Shown: positions 25,785 to 34,447, numbered from the stretch's first letter. The stretch: DNA of 64,000 nucleotides from Spirochaetia bacterium UBA5763 (GCA_002418835.1 DIEX01000019.1:300680-364679); one strand, 5' to 3'. Program-made: numbers and translations. Notes: generated by a model from the sequence alone, not told the origin.

Positions 25785-26998
25785 CTCACATCGCTCCCTG
25801 CGGGGCTCTGGAATAATTTCAGACCAAACTCCGGAATAACAGCTATAAGATGTTCAAATATATGAGCAACGGTGTTTTCGTATTCTACTACATCGATAAT
25901 ATTTGTGAATACATAAATCTGCAAGGGTATTCCGTTTGCTGTAGGTTCAAGGAGTTTTGCCATCAGTTTCTGTTCACAGTTAATACCTGAGTGACTCTTC
26001 AGGTATAGTTCCACGTATTTTCTGAAAAGCCCGATGTTTGTTATTCCGTTTGAGTTGATCCTTAAACTTCTACCCTGCCTGATTGAACGTGTGGCTTCTT
26101 TCAGCTCGTCTGTTCCTTTCATCAGTTCCAGGTTTGATATATTTTTTATTATTTTTAAATCAGGGAGATTGATACTTGATATATCAATATTCAGTACACG
26201 CTTGATTCTCCTACCCCCTGACTCCTTAACGCCGTGCCAGTTTTTGAAAGTCTCGGAGATGAGTGAGTAGGCAGGCACCATGCTGAGCGTGTTATCCCAG
26301 TTCTTTACTTTAACGGTGCTTAATGATATATCGATGACCTCACCGTTGATGCCATGCTTCTCGATCTCGATGGAGTCACCTATGACAACAAGATGGTTGG
26401 CGTTTATCTGAATACTTGCAATGAGCCCCTGTATCCAGTCTCTGAAAATAAGCATCACCAGTGCAGTCATTGCTCCGAAACCGCTTATTATACCCCAGGG
26501 TGACCTGTTGATGAATGAGGCAGTGATAATTATAATACCGATAATTGTGATAAAAATTTTTATCAGCTGTAAATAGCCTTTTATCGGATTTTTTCTGGAT
26601 ACTTCGAAATGCTGATAGTAGTGATCAACCGCATCAATAAATCCGCTTGCAGCGTAAATTCCCAGTGCCACAAGGATAGAAAAAATTATTCTGTTGAAAG
26701 CATTGAGAAATCCCGGAGCATCTGAAAATACTATTCCTGACGCAAAATAGAACAGGATGAACGGAAACATCATTGTAAAACGTTTAACAGCATCTTTTTT
26801 TAAGAGTGATCTGTTGAAAGGGAACATATCCCCCTCTGCTGATTTTTCGGTTATTTTTATGATTATACGGCCCGTGATCTTGCCTGTCAGGTAACATATA
26901 ACAAATAAAACAGCGAGCCTTAATGTCAGATCACCCATGCGCATAATCTGCTGGTGCCAGTTGATACTGTTTACCCAGGTATTTATAATCTCCTGCAT
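25781..26998 (-). CDS. MscS-family mechanosensitive channel, YbdG/MscM-like
   Basis: 405 residues. Five hydrophobic segments, the last being the pore helix with GIISGFGAMTALVMLIFRDWIQGLIASIQI (partly: GFGAMTALVMLIFRDWIQG, about residues 177-195). The MscS beta domain follows: VVIGDSIEIEKHGINGEVIDISLSTVKVKNWDNT (partly: GEVIDISLSTVKVKNWDNT, about 219-237) and VPAYSLISETFKNW. The C-terminal region is longer than in MscS and matches the YbdG/MscM subfamily. It protects against osmotic downshock. Stop codon lies in a repeat arm; it converges with the aldo/keto reductase gene. Confidence 0.9.
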   Translation of the reverse strand: MQEIINTWVNSINWHQQIMRMGDLTLRLAVLFVICYLTGKITGRIIIKITEKSAEGDMFPFNRSLLKKDAVKRFTMMFPFILFYFASGIVFSDAPGFLNAFNRIIFSILVALGIYAASGFIDAVDHYYQHFEVSRKNPIKGYLQLIKIFITIIGIIIITASFINRSPWGIISGFGAMTALVMLIFRDWIQGLIASIQINANHLVVIGDSIEIEKHGINGEVIDISLSTVKVKNWDNTLSMVPAYSLISETFKNWHGVKESGGRRIKRVLNIDISSINLPDLKIIKNISNLELMKGTDELKEATRSIRQGRSLRINSNGITNIGLFRKYVELYLKSHSGINCEQKLMAKLLEPTANGIPLQIYVFTNIIDVVEYENTVAHIFEHLIAVIPEFGLKLFQSPAGSDVR

Positions 26999-27067
26999 TA
27001 CCTCTCCCCGCTGCTGTTTATGATTCAGTTTTTGAAGATTGCATATAATAAGCTGATGATGTCAAGC

Positions 27068-28822
27068 TCATTCTCCCGAGACAGTTTTAAGGAGCCGGGC
27101 CGCAGCCTCCTCCGGGCCTTTCATCTCATATCCGGCTATACCGAGCCTTGTTCTCATCTGGCCCACATAAAGGTCTCCGTCGAAGAATGCGCTGAAATAT
27201 TTCATCGCAAGCGGATCGTGCAGTTCCCTGTACTGCGGAGGCCCGAAGATGTTGGCAAAGTAGGAGTGCACAATACCGGTTGAGGTTGTTGTACCCTTGC
27301 TCATTACAGTGCCCTCTCTGAAAAGATTGAATGCGTACTCCACGGAACTGATCCTTTCAAGCACAGGGTGTTCTTCATCCACCTGCTCATAGTTATTGGC
27401 GTAGAGTATCATATCTATTTTATGCCCTTTTATCACTGTTTCATAAGGGGCAACAGGGAGTATTATCCTCGCATTCATCTGTGCAGGCGACATCATTATA
27501 GACCTGTCGATCTGTCCGAAAGCGTAACCCGGCTTAAGGTCATCTATGCGGAGAAAAGCTCCGATCTCTGTGCCGTAGGCGATAACATCCCCGTTGTCGC
27601 GGAGTTCCAGTGAGCCCATATCGTCAGCTATGATTATCATGTCGCGAAGATGTTTCCTCCCCATATTCCTGAAGGCTTCCAGTGTTTCAGACTTGCCTGC
27701 GCCTGTATCGCCCATCAGCAGGATGGTGGACTCCCGCCCGCTTTTAAGCATAATCTTCACAAGTGCACCGTGAAAGGGGAGCCGCCCCCTCTTGATCATA
27801 ATTGCGTTGTGCAGGGTGAGTACCATTTTTTTCAGGAATCCGAAATATCCGAAGATATCCCTGTTAGGACACGCGGCAACCATGATCCCGTTCTCTTCAT
27901 CATCATGGAATACCGCAGGTATTTCGTCAAACCTGTCCAGAGCATTTCCCGGAACTCCGAAAAGATACACTGCATCAGGCTGGCGCTGAAGATCCTCATC
28001 ATCCGCCAGTTCAAAGAGATTGCACAGTGAAAAGGCAAGGTCAAAAAAAGTTTCGTGGGTGTATATATTGATCAGCAGTTCACCGACCTTGGCTGGGTAG
28101 CATATCCACTCAGCGCTGTTTATATTGACAAGGTCAAGGGGGTTCTCCTTTATTTTTATAAAAGTGCCGCTCCGTTTGTTGCTCTTCGGCTCAAGAATAA
28201 CCGGCGGATTAAGCAGTATCTGCCTGATGATTAGCACGTCATTAAGCTTGCTGAACCTGGCAGAGGGGTAGGGGATATTCTTCGGTATTCCTATGGCCCC
28301 GATTGCCGCTCCTGCTGTGAGCTGCCTGTAAATCCTGGGGTGAGTCCCTGTTATATTCTCCTGTATGTCTCGGTATGCCCCCATGATCAGGTCGGCAAGC
28401 TTTTCAACAGTCTGATTGAATGTCCGGTAGGGCCTCCGGTCAAGTGTGTCCCCCTCTGAATCGCATATCACATAACGCTCGAATGATCTCCAGTAATTGT
28501 ATAGCTGTTCCACAAATTCGTTCAGTAGAAGAGGATTGCGGAAAAACTCCCCCGATTCAGGGACAATTTTTGGTATGTAGCTCCCATCCATCCTTGCAAG
28601 GTTTTTCAGTGTTATGTGGAGAATGTCTCTCATTTCGCCTGTAGCTTCGCTTTCAAAAATGTCGAGAAGCCTGGATTTCTGATCCGAAAGATCATCGATG
28701 AACCTGTTCAGTATCCGCGTGAAGAGATCGCTTTGAAGCATCTCGTCCTGTGTCTCGCAGAGCCTCCCCTTTGTGTATATTACGATTTTATTATCTATCT
28801 CTCTGTAGGTTACTGCTGCCAT
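27068..28822 (-). CDS. PEPCK/HPr-kinase-like P-loop ATPase of unknown role
   Basis: 584 residues from ATG 28822, which has AGGAG at the right distance; the open frame extends 20 codons upstream without such a site. The P-loop MGDTGAGKSETLEAF (about residues 380-394) resembles both HPr kinase and ATP-dependent PEP carboxykinase, followed by IIADDMGSLELRDNG (about 408-422) and a C-terminal SYFANIFGPPQYRELHDP block (about 530-547) that mirrors the PEPCK 'CFGxPF' region. The N-terminal ~280 residues match nothing I know. Canonical PEPCK substrate residues are not obvious, so carboxykinase activity is not assumed. It lies between the MscS gene and the caspase operon, same strand. Confidence 0.6.
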   Translation of the reverse strand: MAAVTYREIDNKIVIYTKGRLCETQDEMLQSDLFTRILNRFIDDLSDQKSRLLDIFESEATGEMRDILHITLKNLARMDGSYIPKIVPESGEFFRNPLLLNEFVEQLYNYWRSFERYVICDSEGDTLDRRPYRTFNQTVEKLADLIMGAYRDIQENITGTHPRIYRQLTAGAAIGAIGIPKNIPYPSARFSKLNDVLIIRQILLNPPVILEPKSNKRSGTFIKIKENPLDLVNINSAEWICYPAKVGELLINIYTHETFFDLAFSLCNLFELADDEDLQRQPDAVYLFGVPGNALDRFDEIPAVFHDDEENGIMVAACPNRDIFGYFGFLKKMVLTLHNAIMIKRGRLPFHGALVKIMLKSGRESTILLMGDTGAGKSETLEAFRNMGRKHLRDMIIIADDMGSLELRDNGDVIAYGTEIGAFLRIDDLKPGYAFGQIDRSIMMSPAQMNARIILPVAPYETVIKGHKIDMILYANNYEQVDEEHPVLERISSVEYAFNLFREGTVMSKGTTTSTGIVHSYFANIFGPPQYRELHDPLAMKYFSAFFDGDLYVGQMRTRLGIAGYEMKGPEEAAARLLKTVSGE

Positions 28823-29018
28823 ATTATTACTCCTGTGATTAAAATTATTAAATTTATGAGAAGAAACAAAAAAAGCCGCCACTCATGCGTACCTGTATCA
28901 TTGAATGAAACAGGAAACATAAATGCCGGCTTACCTGCAGCTCCCCTTCGGGGCTCTGTAAAGTCTTCCTATGTAAAATTTATTAAAAGTAAATGTTCGT
29001 TAACAGCTTGATGGTCAA

Positions 29019-29390
29019 TTACTTTTTTTTATCGTCAAAATTTTTTTCTAAAATAAAGAGAATTATTCTTTCACCAGTTGATGTGCTTATATCCGTATGG
29101 AGGCTTCTGATTTTCAGGCCTGTTACATCGTAAATAATTGCTTCGAGAAGCGGCTTTGCATTTTCAAGAAGTCTGGTGCGGAGCGCTTTAACCAGCAGAA
29201 ATCCCTCGTCATTGCGCGAAAGCTGCTCCTCACCTTTTGTGAGTATCCCTTTTAAGCGCACAAGGATCATGTCGTCAATAATATAGGCCCGCGCGTCGGA
29301 CGGGCCTCTCCCCATATATTCTTTCTCAAAGCGGATCACTGCCTCGCATATCTCCGCTTCAATCATACCTTTGGTTTTTTCTTTTGTCAT
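29019..29390 (-). CDS. MpsC/DUF2294 family protein
   Basis: 123 residues, full length for the family. Features: KGMIEAEICEAVIRFEKEYMGRGPSDARAYIIDDMILVRLKGILTKGEEQL, where EYMGRGPSDARAYI (about residues 24-37) and MILVRLKGILTKGE are the recognisable blocks, then LLEAIIYDVTGLKIRSLHTDIS (about 80-101) and the ending RIILFILEKN. In Staphylococcus MpsC is named with a membrane-potential system, but most DUF2294 proteins have no defined function. It is the last gene of the sigma/anti-sigma/caspase operon, 4 nt after the caspase gene, so a role tied to that operon is likely. Confidence 0.8.
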   Translation of the reverse strand: MTKEKTKGMIEAEICEAVIRFEKEYMGRGPSDARAYIIDDMILVRLKGILTKGEEQLSRNDEGFLLVKALRTRLLENAKPLLEAIIYDVTGLKIRSLHTDISTSTGERIILFILEKNFDDKKK

Positions 29391-29394
29391 TATA

Positions 29395-31044
29395 TCAAAA
29401 CCATCCGCCTGCCACCATAATGTTCACTGAAACATTTCTGAAGTCGTTATCATCCAGATCAAGTTTATTTATTCCTGCTGAATGTCTGTATGATACTCCT
29501 ATACCTATTCTGATATATTCTGTTATATTAGCATAAACATACAATTCAGGCATTATTACAAAAAATGTGTCCGCATAATCAGATTCATCGTCGTTATCTT
29601 CATCATCAGATCTTATATATTCAAAGGAGCCCCCTGCTATTGTAAGTGCAGGTGCAAATGTGAAGAGCCTGTCCGGATGGAAGAAATATTCGATCATAGG
29701 CCCGCCGAATCCCATGCTAATCCTTTTTTCCTCCCCTTCATAAATTTTACCTGTAAGGCCTTCCCTGTTGGTGGGATAAACAAGTCCGTAGCCCGATACC
29801 CCCAGCAGAAAAGAATGGTTGATGATCCATCCGCCCCTGGCTCCGACAAAATCAGCCCATTGTCCGTTCAGCCTGGTGTACTGGTTCGCAAGGCCGAAAT
29901 ACCATCCATGTTCAATCCTGTCAACATCCAGCATGATCTCTTTCTTCTGTTTTTCATCAGCGGGAGTCTGTTTATCTCCCCGGAGAACGGCATATTCAGT
30001 GAAAGACGCGCGTAACTGTTCCTGTGCAATTGAAATTCTCTCTCCGGAGCTCACTTTAATGTCAGTTTCAGATATATTATTACCGGAATGATTCGTGATG
30101 CTGTACTTACCCTCTTCAATGGCAATCTCCAGTTCAGAGCCGTATGACTTATATGTCTCCGCCACAAGGATACGTTCATCGTTGCGTATGTATATTCTCC
30201 CTGAAATTCTTTTATCAAGGATTACCCCTGAAGTGCTCCGCCTTACATCTGTTATGACAACATCGCCTGTTCCGGTCATCTGTATGTCGTAGTTGGGGTG
30301 CTGCGCCCCACCTGATGTCTTCTCTGTGCGGGCCAGTGTTTCATTGTAGGCATACTGGTACGCCTCGTTTAATGTTATGCGGCCATCCCTGATCATGTCC
30401 GCGGAACCCCTGAGGCCTGACACCAGGTAGTATGTAAAGAATGAACCCTTAATGGCCTCAGACTCCTGCGATGCCTCATCTGACGAACTTGATGTCATGA
30501 AGGCGTCACCCTTCATGTTGAAAGATGTGTCAAGAAGAAACGGCGCTTTGAAGCTCCCCCCTTTGATGCGTGTGAAGGCGCCTGATGAACATGAATCCAG
30601 TATTGCTATTCTGACGTCAGCAGGTATACCGCGTATCCCGTCTTTAAGCTCTTTATAAAAAACCTTCTCCCGGCCGAGAAGTATAGCTTCACTGTCTGAA
30701 TGGCCTGAGTAGTAGAAGATAAACTCAATCCTGTCTTTGCCTGACCTTGCTCCCTGTATCTCACCTTTTACCCTGGCAAGGGCTGATATGAAATTTCTCC
30801 TGTCGGGATTGTGGAGGAGCAGAACATCGGAAACATCAACTCCGCCAAGTGATTTGAGTACATTCATCATGGTGGAGGCATCTGATACCGCATACCTGAG
30901 CTGAACGCGTTCAGGCCCGCCGTTGTTGGCTCCGACAATCATTGCGAATCTGCGTATGTTCTGCCCCGGAGCAGCATGACTGTTAACCGAAGCGGTTAAA
31001 ACTATAATTGCTATAAGCAGGATACCTGCACTGAACCTGAACAT
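29395..31044 (-). CDS. Secreted caspase-like protease (C14) with C-terminal beta-barrel-like domain
   Basis: 549 residues from ATG 31044, preceded by AGGAGGAG; the longer frame lacks a site. Signal peptide ends at SHA-AP (about residue 24). Caspase domain: RRFAMIVGANN, catalytic His in FYYSGHSD (about residue 115) and Cys in ILDSCSSGAF (about 152). After it comes a GEGEVVITD-like beta segment, then from about residue 385 a glycine- and aromatic-rich barrel-like domain ending in Trp-Phe, clearly related to the separate protein at 32681-33337. So it is a periplasmic or outer-membrane caspase. The gene follows the anti-sigma-like gene closely and precedes the MpsC gene by 4 nt. Confidence 0.85.
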   Translation of the reverse strand: MFRFSAGILLIAIIVLTASVNSHAAPGQNIRRFAMIVGANNGGPERVQLRYAVSDASTMMNVLKSLGGVDVSDVLLLHNPDRRNFISALARVKGEIQGARSGKDRIEFIFYYSGHSDSEAILLGREKVFYKELKDGIRGIPADVRIAILDSCSSGAFTRIKGGSFKAPFLLDTSFNMKGDAFMTSSSSDEASQESEAIKGSFFTYYLVSGLRGSADMIRDGRITLNEAYQYAYNETLARTEKTSGGAQHPNYDIQMTGTGDVVITDVRRSTSGVILDKRISGRIYIRNDERILVAETYKSYGSELEIAIEEGKYSITNHSGNNISETDIKVSSGERISIAQEQLRASFTEYAVLRGDKQTPADEKQKKEIMLDVDRIEHGWYFGLANQYTRLNGQWADFVGARGGWIINHSFLLGVSGYGLVYPTNREGLTGKIYEGEEKRISMGFGGPMIEYFFHPDRLFTFAPALTIAGGSFEYIRSDDEDNDDESDYADTFFVIMPELYVYANITEYIRIGIGVSYRHSAGINKLDLDDNDFRNVSVNIMVAGGWF

Positions 31045-31074
31045 AAACTCCTCCTGAATTTCAGGCTGCTTCAT

Positions 31075-31947
31075 TCATTTTTTTAAGGTAAGGGAGAATT
31101 CGAGAGAACTCCCGTCAGCCGTCAATTGTCCATTGAGTGCACTCTCCCTGCTCTGTGCAAGTATTTTTGCTTTTTCAATAACGCTTTTTACATCAATCGG
31201 TTTTACCGAAATGATAAGTATGAATTTTTCATAATAAGGAGAATCATCCAGTTCGTAAGCCCTCTTAAGCATCACTTTTCTGTTGAGTTTAATCAGAGTT
31301 TCACCTGATTCAGATTCCGGGAAGTGCAATGTCACAGACCCTCTTCCATCTATTGACAGAATAGTGCCGTATTTATATTCACCTGTAGAGATATACCCTA
31401 TCTGAAGAAGATCTCCCCGCGATGCTTTTGCCATATCTTTCAGTTTTTCAATACTGCTGCCGGTTTTTCTGTGAATTGAAATTCCCGGTTCCATCCCTTT
31501 TATTCGTATCACATCATCATCTTTAACAGGGATGCTCCCTGTGAATATGCCGGGTAAATTAAAAATAATCACAAAGGCTGCCAGTGTTGCAACTGAAGCG
31601 GCAGAGATTGAATACACAAGCTTCAGTGACTTGCCTTTAAAATAATCGCTGAAAATTTTCATGAAGGGGGTATTATCTTTTACTGCAAGATTGTTTTTTT
31701 GCACACCGGATGCTGATGCATAAATTTTTTCTTTTTCGAGCATGATCCCGCTGCGGATTTTTGCAGCCATTAAATCTGCCGTGTACTTTTCAAGTATATC
31801 GGAGCTGGAGTTTTTAAGTTTATCAACACGTGATTTCAATTCTGAATCAGTTTGAATCTGTATCCTGATATTATCCATTATTTCATCAGGGAGTTCATTA
31901 AGAAGAAACTGCTCCAGTTGAAAATCTGTATATTTATATGTTTTCAT
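31075..31947 (-). CDS. Anti-sigma-factor-like membrane protein with DUF4384-type domain
   Basis: 290 residues. The N-terminal ~90 residues are helical and cytoplasmic (FQLEQFLLNELPDEIMDNI), in the place of an anti-sigma domain but without the zinc HxxxCxxC motif. One transmembrane helix lies at YSISAASVATLAAFVIIFNL (about residues 112-131). The exported part contains GDLLQIGYISTGEYKYGTILSIDGRGSVTLHFP (partly: YGTILSIDGRGSVTLHFP, about 197-214), the pattern of DUF4384-like domains often found with caspase and sigma genes. Start overlaps the sigma gene stop by 4 nt (ATGA), implying coupled synthesis. Anti-sigma role is inferred from arrangement. Confidence 0.7.
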   Translation of the reverse strand: MKTYKYTDFQLEQFLLNELPDEIMDNIRIQIQTDSELKSRVDKLKNSSSDILEKYTADLMAAKIRSGIMLEKEKIYASASGVQKNNLAVKDNTPFMKIFSDYFKGKSLKLVYSISAASVATLAAFVIIFNLPGIFTGSIPVKDDDVIRIKGMEPGISIHRKTGSSIEKLKDMAKASRGDLLQIGYISTGEYKYGTILSIDGRGSVTLHFPESESGETLIKLNRKVMLKRAYELDDSPYYEKFILIISVKPIDVKSVIEKAKILAQSRESALNGQLTADGSSLEFSLTLKK

Positions 31948-32429
31948 AATATTCCCTCCCTGAGAGCACCGGCTTTTTCTTTAAGTGTCCTCATTCTTTT
32001 GCGTACACCTGACACAGAAAGCCCGGTGGCATCAGCAACCTGCTCAAGTGTCATCCTGTCAAGGTAGAGCATCACAGCAATCTCCCTGGTTGATTCCTTT
32101 TCATTCATAAATATTGAATCCAGCATATTTTCAGCAAATAGTCTGTCATGTCCGTCACGACTGTCAGCGATGTAGTACAGGAAATCATCATTCACTGACT
32201 CCCCCCTGGTTTTTTCATCGCGCAGCATGTTGAGGCATATATTGGTTGCTATGCGGTACAGCAGGGATGAGGGGTAATCCCCTGTCAGCTTTTCACTCCT
32301 GCTGAGCACCTTTATAAAAACATCCTGCATGGCATCAAGTGCCCGGTCTTCATCTTTCAGAATAGACCTGCAGCGCCTCAGTACCATGGGCCCGTATTTA
32401 GTGTAATATTCCTCAACATTTATGTTCAT
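31944..32429 (-). CDS. ECF-type RNA polymerase sigma factor
   Basis: 161 residues. Region 2: YYTKYGPMVLRRCRSILKDEDRALDAMQDVFIKVL (partly: EDRALDAMQDVFIKVL, about residues 27-42), with SSLLYRIATNICLNMLRDEK (about 53-72) for -10 recognition. Region 4: TREIAVMLYLDRMTLEQVADATGLSVSGVRKRMRTLKEKA (partly: MTLEQVADATGLSVSGVRKR, about 128-147), a helix-turn-helix for the -35. Small size and absence of regions 1 and 3 identify the ECF group. It heads an operon with its likely anti-sigma factor (4-nt overlap), a caspase and an MpsC protein, which it may autoregulate. Confidence 0.92.
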   Translation of the reverse strand: MNINVEEYYTKYGPMVLRRCRSILKDEDRALDAMQDVFIKVLSRSEKLTGDYPSSLLYRIATNICLNMLRDEKTRGESVNDDFLYYIADSRDGHDRLFAENMLDSIFMNEKESTREIAVMLYLDRMTLEQVADATGLSVSGVRKRMRTLKEKAGALREGIL

Positions 32430-32470
32430 AAATTTCTGCCTTAAAAAGGACTGACTAAAAGTAATTTCTT

Positions 32471-32571
32471 TGTCATACCGGCTGCAGCGAAGAGAAATAC
32501 CGGTATCTCATAAAAATAGTCTATGAGATTCCGGTATTTGCAAGAACTGATGATGCAAAACCGGAATGACA
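32471..32571. repeat. MITE-like inverted repeat with TGTCATACCGG termini
   Basis: The ends are TGTCATACCGG and CCGGAATGACA (one mismatch as inverted repeats). Inside, AAATACCGGTATCTCATA (32495-32512) faces its near-complement at 32522-32539, so the 101-bp unit can fold into a long hairpin. It occupies most of the 251-bp gap upstream of the sigma gene; the rest of the gap shows nothing I recognise. Related termini occur at 34202 and 37892. Confidence 0.75.
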
Positions 32572-32680
32572 GAAACAGTAAAATCTGACTTTTTGACGTC
32601 CCTAAATTTGTGCATATTTTAAAAAACTTCCGGTTGTCATGTAAATTAAAAAATGCACGAACTTTAACCATATTTCCTGA

Positions 32681-33337
32681 TTAGAACCAGCCGAACTGAA
32701 CCATCGCAGAAGCAGCAGGCCCCCGGAAATCCGAGTCATCCATACCTTCAGAGTTTATACCATTAACGTACCTGTATGATACACCTGCGCCGATTCTGCA
32801 GAATCTTGTAAGATGAATGAAAACATTCAGTTCCGGCTCAAGTACAAAGAAATTATCCCCACCTTCGTGATGATCATTTTCATCTTCCTCTTTGTCCTGG
32901 GTGAAATACAGCCCTCCGCCTCCGATAAGTGTACCGATTGAGAAGACCACCAGGTCCTTGGGATTGAAGTAGTATTCAGTAAGAAAACCGCCATACCCGA
33001 ACTGGACTTCATCATAAATGCCGGTGTATTCATCTCCGGTAATCTTTTCACGTTTTCCGGGATTGGCAAGCCCCATGCCGCCGGCACCAACTACAAAGGA
33101 ATCATTAATTATGAATCCGCCTCGTCCCCCCACAAAACAGCCGTTTGTATCTCCAGCCTTTGAAAAACGTGTATAGATCCCTCCGTATCCCGAAACTGAT
33201 GATTCCTTCAGGTTGAATAAAACCTCAGGAGGATTATCTTTTTTTTCATGTTTCTGATCTTTTACCGCATCCTCGCTCCAGCCTGCGGTTGATATGCATA
33301 GTACAGCCGCAGCAGTTAGCACTTTTATAGATTTCAT
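32681..33337 (-). CDS. Outer-membrane beta-barrel-like protein, homologous to the caspase C-terminus
   Basis: 218 residues with signal peptide (about 1-21, cleavage after GWS-ED). The mature part is short, glycine- and aromatic-rich, ending in FGWF, as expected of an outer-membrane barrel. Blocks GGRGGFIINDSFVVGAGGMGL, GGFLTEYYFNPKDLVVFSIG and CRIGAGVSYRYVNGIN match in order the blocks GARGGWIINHSFLLG, GGPMIEYFFHPDRLF and IRIGIGVSYRHSAGIN of the caspase at 29395-31044. A 25-residue acidic loop (QDKEEDENDHHEGGDN region) also has its counterpart. Good ribosome site GGAGG. It stands upstream of the sigma gene on the same strand; a sensor or substrate relation is inference. Confidence 0.75.
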   Translation of the reverse strand: MKSIKVLTAAAVLCISTAGWSEDAVKDQKHEKKDNPPEVLFNLKESSVSGYGGIYTRFSKAGDTNGCFVGGRGGFIINDSFVVGAGGMGLANPGKREKITGDEYTGIYDEVQFGYGGFLTEYYFNPKDLVVFSIGTLIGGGGLYFTQDKEEDENDHHEGGDNFFVLEPELNVFIHLTRFCRIGAGVSYRYVNGINSEGMDDSDFRGPAASAMVQFGWF

Positions 33338-33422
33338 TAAAGTCCTCCATTGTTTACTGTTTATTATTTAAACACGGAGGAGGGGCGGATATGTTACCAC
33401 GGGGAAAATTTTTTTCTGTTTT

Positions 33423-33620
33423 TTACGGATTCAGAATGGATTTAACTCTTCCGACTTCGCCGCCTGAAAGACGAACCTTTATCCCGTGGGGATGGGAAGG
33501 TGAGTTCGTCAGTATATCCTTCACTATACCTTCGGTTAGTTTTCCTGTCCTCTGATCCTGTTTCAGGACAATTGCCACTTTCATCCCTGGTTTAATCAAA
33601 GATCTCACTGTACCATTCAT
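33423..33620 (-). CDS. ywbE: YwbE family protein
   Basis: 65 residues, the exact size of the family. The sequence follows the family pattern: GMKVAIVLKQDQRTGKLTEG (about residues 12-31), then VKDILTNSPSHPHGIKVRL (about 33-51) and GEVGRVKSIL at the end. The KQDQ-TGKLTEG and SxxHPHGIKVRL blocks are diagnostic. Function is not established; the small fold resembles nucleic-acid-binding KOW-like modules. Its ATG overlaps the stop of the YaiI gene by 4 nt. Confidence 0.88.
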   Translation of the reverse strand: MNGTVRSLIKPGMKVAIVLKQDQRTGKLTEGIVKDILTNSPSHPHGIKVRLSGGEVGRVKSILNP

Positions 33621-34084
33621 TTTTTATCTCCGGTTTTTTTCACATAGTCAGTTATAAAGCGATCAAGGCGGCCTGCAAAGATATTGCGGTCTTTATGGCT
33701 TAATGGCCCCTGGCCCCCGGTATCAATTCCGATGCTCCGCAGATCCTCCATCAGATTCCTCATGGTAAGCCTCTCTTTAATATTATGTATGTCATAAAAC
33801 TCACCCCTGTGATTAAGCACATAAGCGCCGCGGCTTATAACTCTGTCAGCAAGAGGTATATCCGCTGTAATAACAAGGTCTTCGGCGGCAACAAGTTCCA
33901 CTATAAGATCATCCGCAGCATCAGGGCCTGATGGGGCTTCAATGCCTGATATATATTCCGAGTCAGGGAGCTTTAATCTCTGGTTGGCTATAACAGCAGT
34001 ATATATCCGGTTCTTTTCCGCAGCCCTGAAGAGTATATCCCTTATTGCTCCCGGTATTGCATCGGCGTCTATATAAATTTTCAT
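33617..34084 (-). CDS. yaiI: YaiI/YqxD family (UPF0178) protein
   Basis: 155 residues. MKIYIDADAIPGAIRDIL (residues 1-18) carries the acidic DADA motif, VIANQRL (about 32-38) and the GPDAADDLIVELV acidic stretch (about 53-65), then LVITADIPLADRVISRGAYVLNHRGEFY (partly: TADIPLADRVISRGAYVLNH, about 73-92). C-terminal GGQGPLSHKDRNIFAGRLDRFI is the family ending. The fold is PIN-like/NYN-like, suggesting a nuclease, but function is unproven. Ribosome site AAAGGA. It is co-transcribed with the YwbE gene. Confidence 0.9.
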   Translation of the reverse strand: MKIYIDADAIPGAIRDILFRAAEKNRIYTAVIANQRLKLPDSEYISGIEAPSGPDAADDLIVELVAAEDLVITADIPLADRVISRGAYVLNHRGEFYDIHNIKERLTMRNLMEDLRSIGIDTGGQGPLSHKDRNIFAGRLDRFITDYVKKTGDKK

Positions 34085-34201
34085 GTTATCCTTTGTGATT
34101 GCTGATTATTGCAGTTAATGATTGAAATATTGCGACAGTGTCTGAATAATTCTTTAACTGTAATAGCCGTTCTATAGCAAATAACGAATGTATTAGGCCA
34201 T

Positions 34202-34306
34202 TGTCATTTCGAACGCATGTGAGTCCTTCGGCAAGCTCAGGAACCTGAATTAACGGTCAGTGAGCCTGCCGAACTGCTCAGTCGCTGTCGCTTCTTCGAA
34301 ATGACA
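34202..34306. repeat. Inverted-repeat element with TGTCATTTCGAA termini
   Basis: Perfect 12-bp terminal inverted repeats (TGTCATTTCGAA / TTCGAAATGACA) bound a 105-bp unit whose interior contains TCCTTCGGCAAGCTCAGG and a partly complementary GTGAGCCTGCCGAACTG. Such small elements are common in many bacterial genomes and non-autonomous. No coding capacity. Confidence 0.75.
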
Positions 34307-34379
34307 TGTATAAGGAACAAATTCAATCGTAAAATGCTACTTAATTTAACAGGCATAATAAAAATAATATTCAGGGGCG

Positions 34380-34410
34380 CAATAAAAATACCGGGTTTTA
34401 TTCCCGGTAT
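34380..34410 (-). terminator. Terminator of the cytidylate-kinase-like gene
   Basis: On the minus strand ATACCGGG and CCCGGTAT pair across a 7-nt loop and are followed by TTTTTATT, 38 nt past the stop codon. Confidence 0.85.
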
Positions 34411-34447
34411 CTTCAGAGAGTTTTGAGAAATAAACTTTCAGCAGAAG

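Larger units (their letters stand above)
34085..34447. other. Gene-free stretch between YaiI and cytidylate-kinase-like genes
   Basis: 363 bp. It holds the TGTCATTTCGAA inverted-repeat element (34202-34306) and, nearer the kinase gene, a terminator hairpin for the minus strand (34380-34410). The remaining bases are AT-rich with no ORF or RNA gene that I can recognise. Confidence 0.8.

Noticed and set aside
27068..28822. Calling the P-loop protein an ordinary PEP carboxykinase (pckA)
   Set aside because: Only the P-loop and a late motif are similar; length, N-terminus and missing recognisable substrate residues argue against a metabolic PEPCK.
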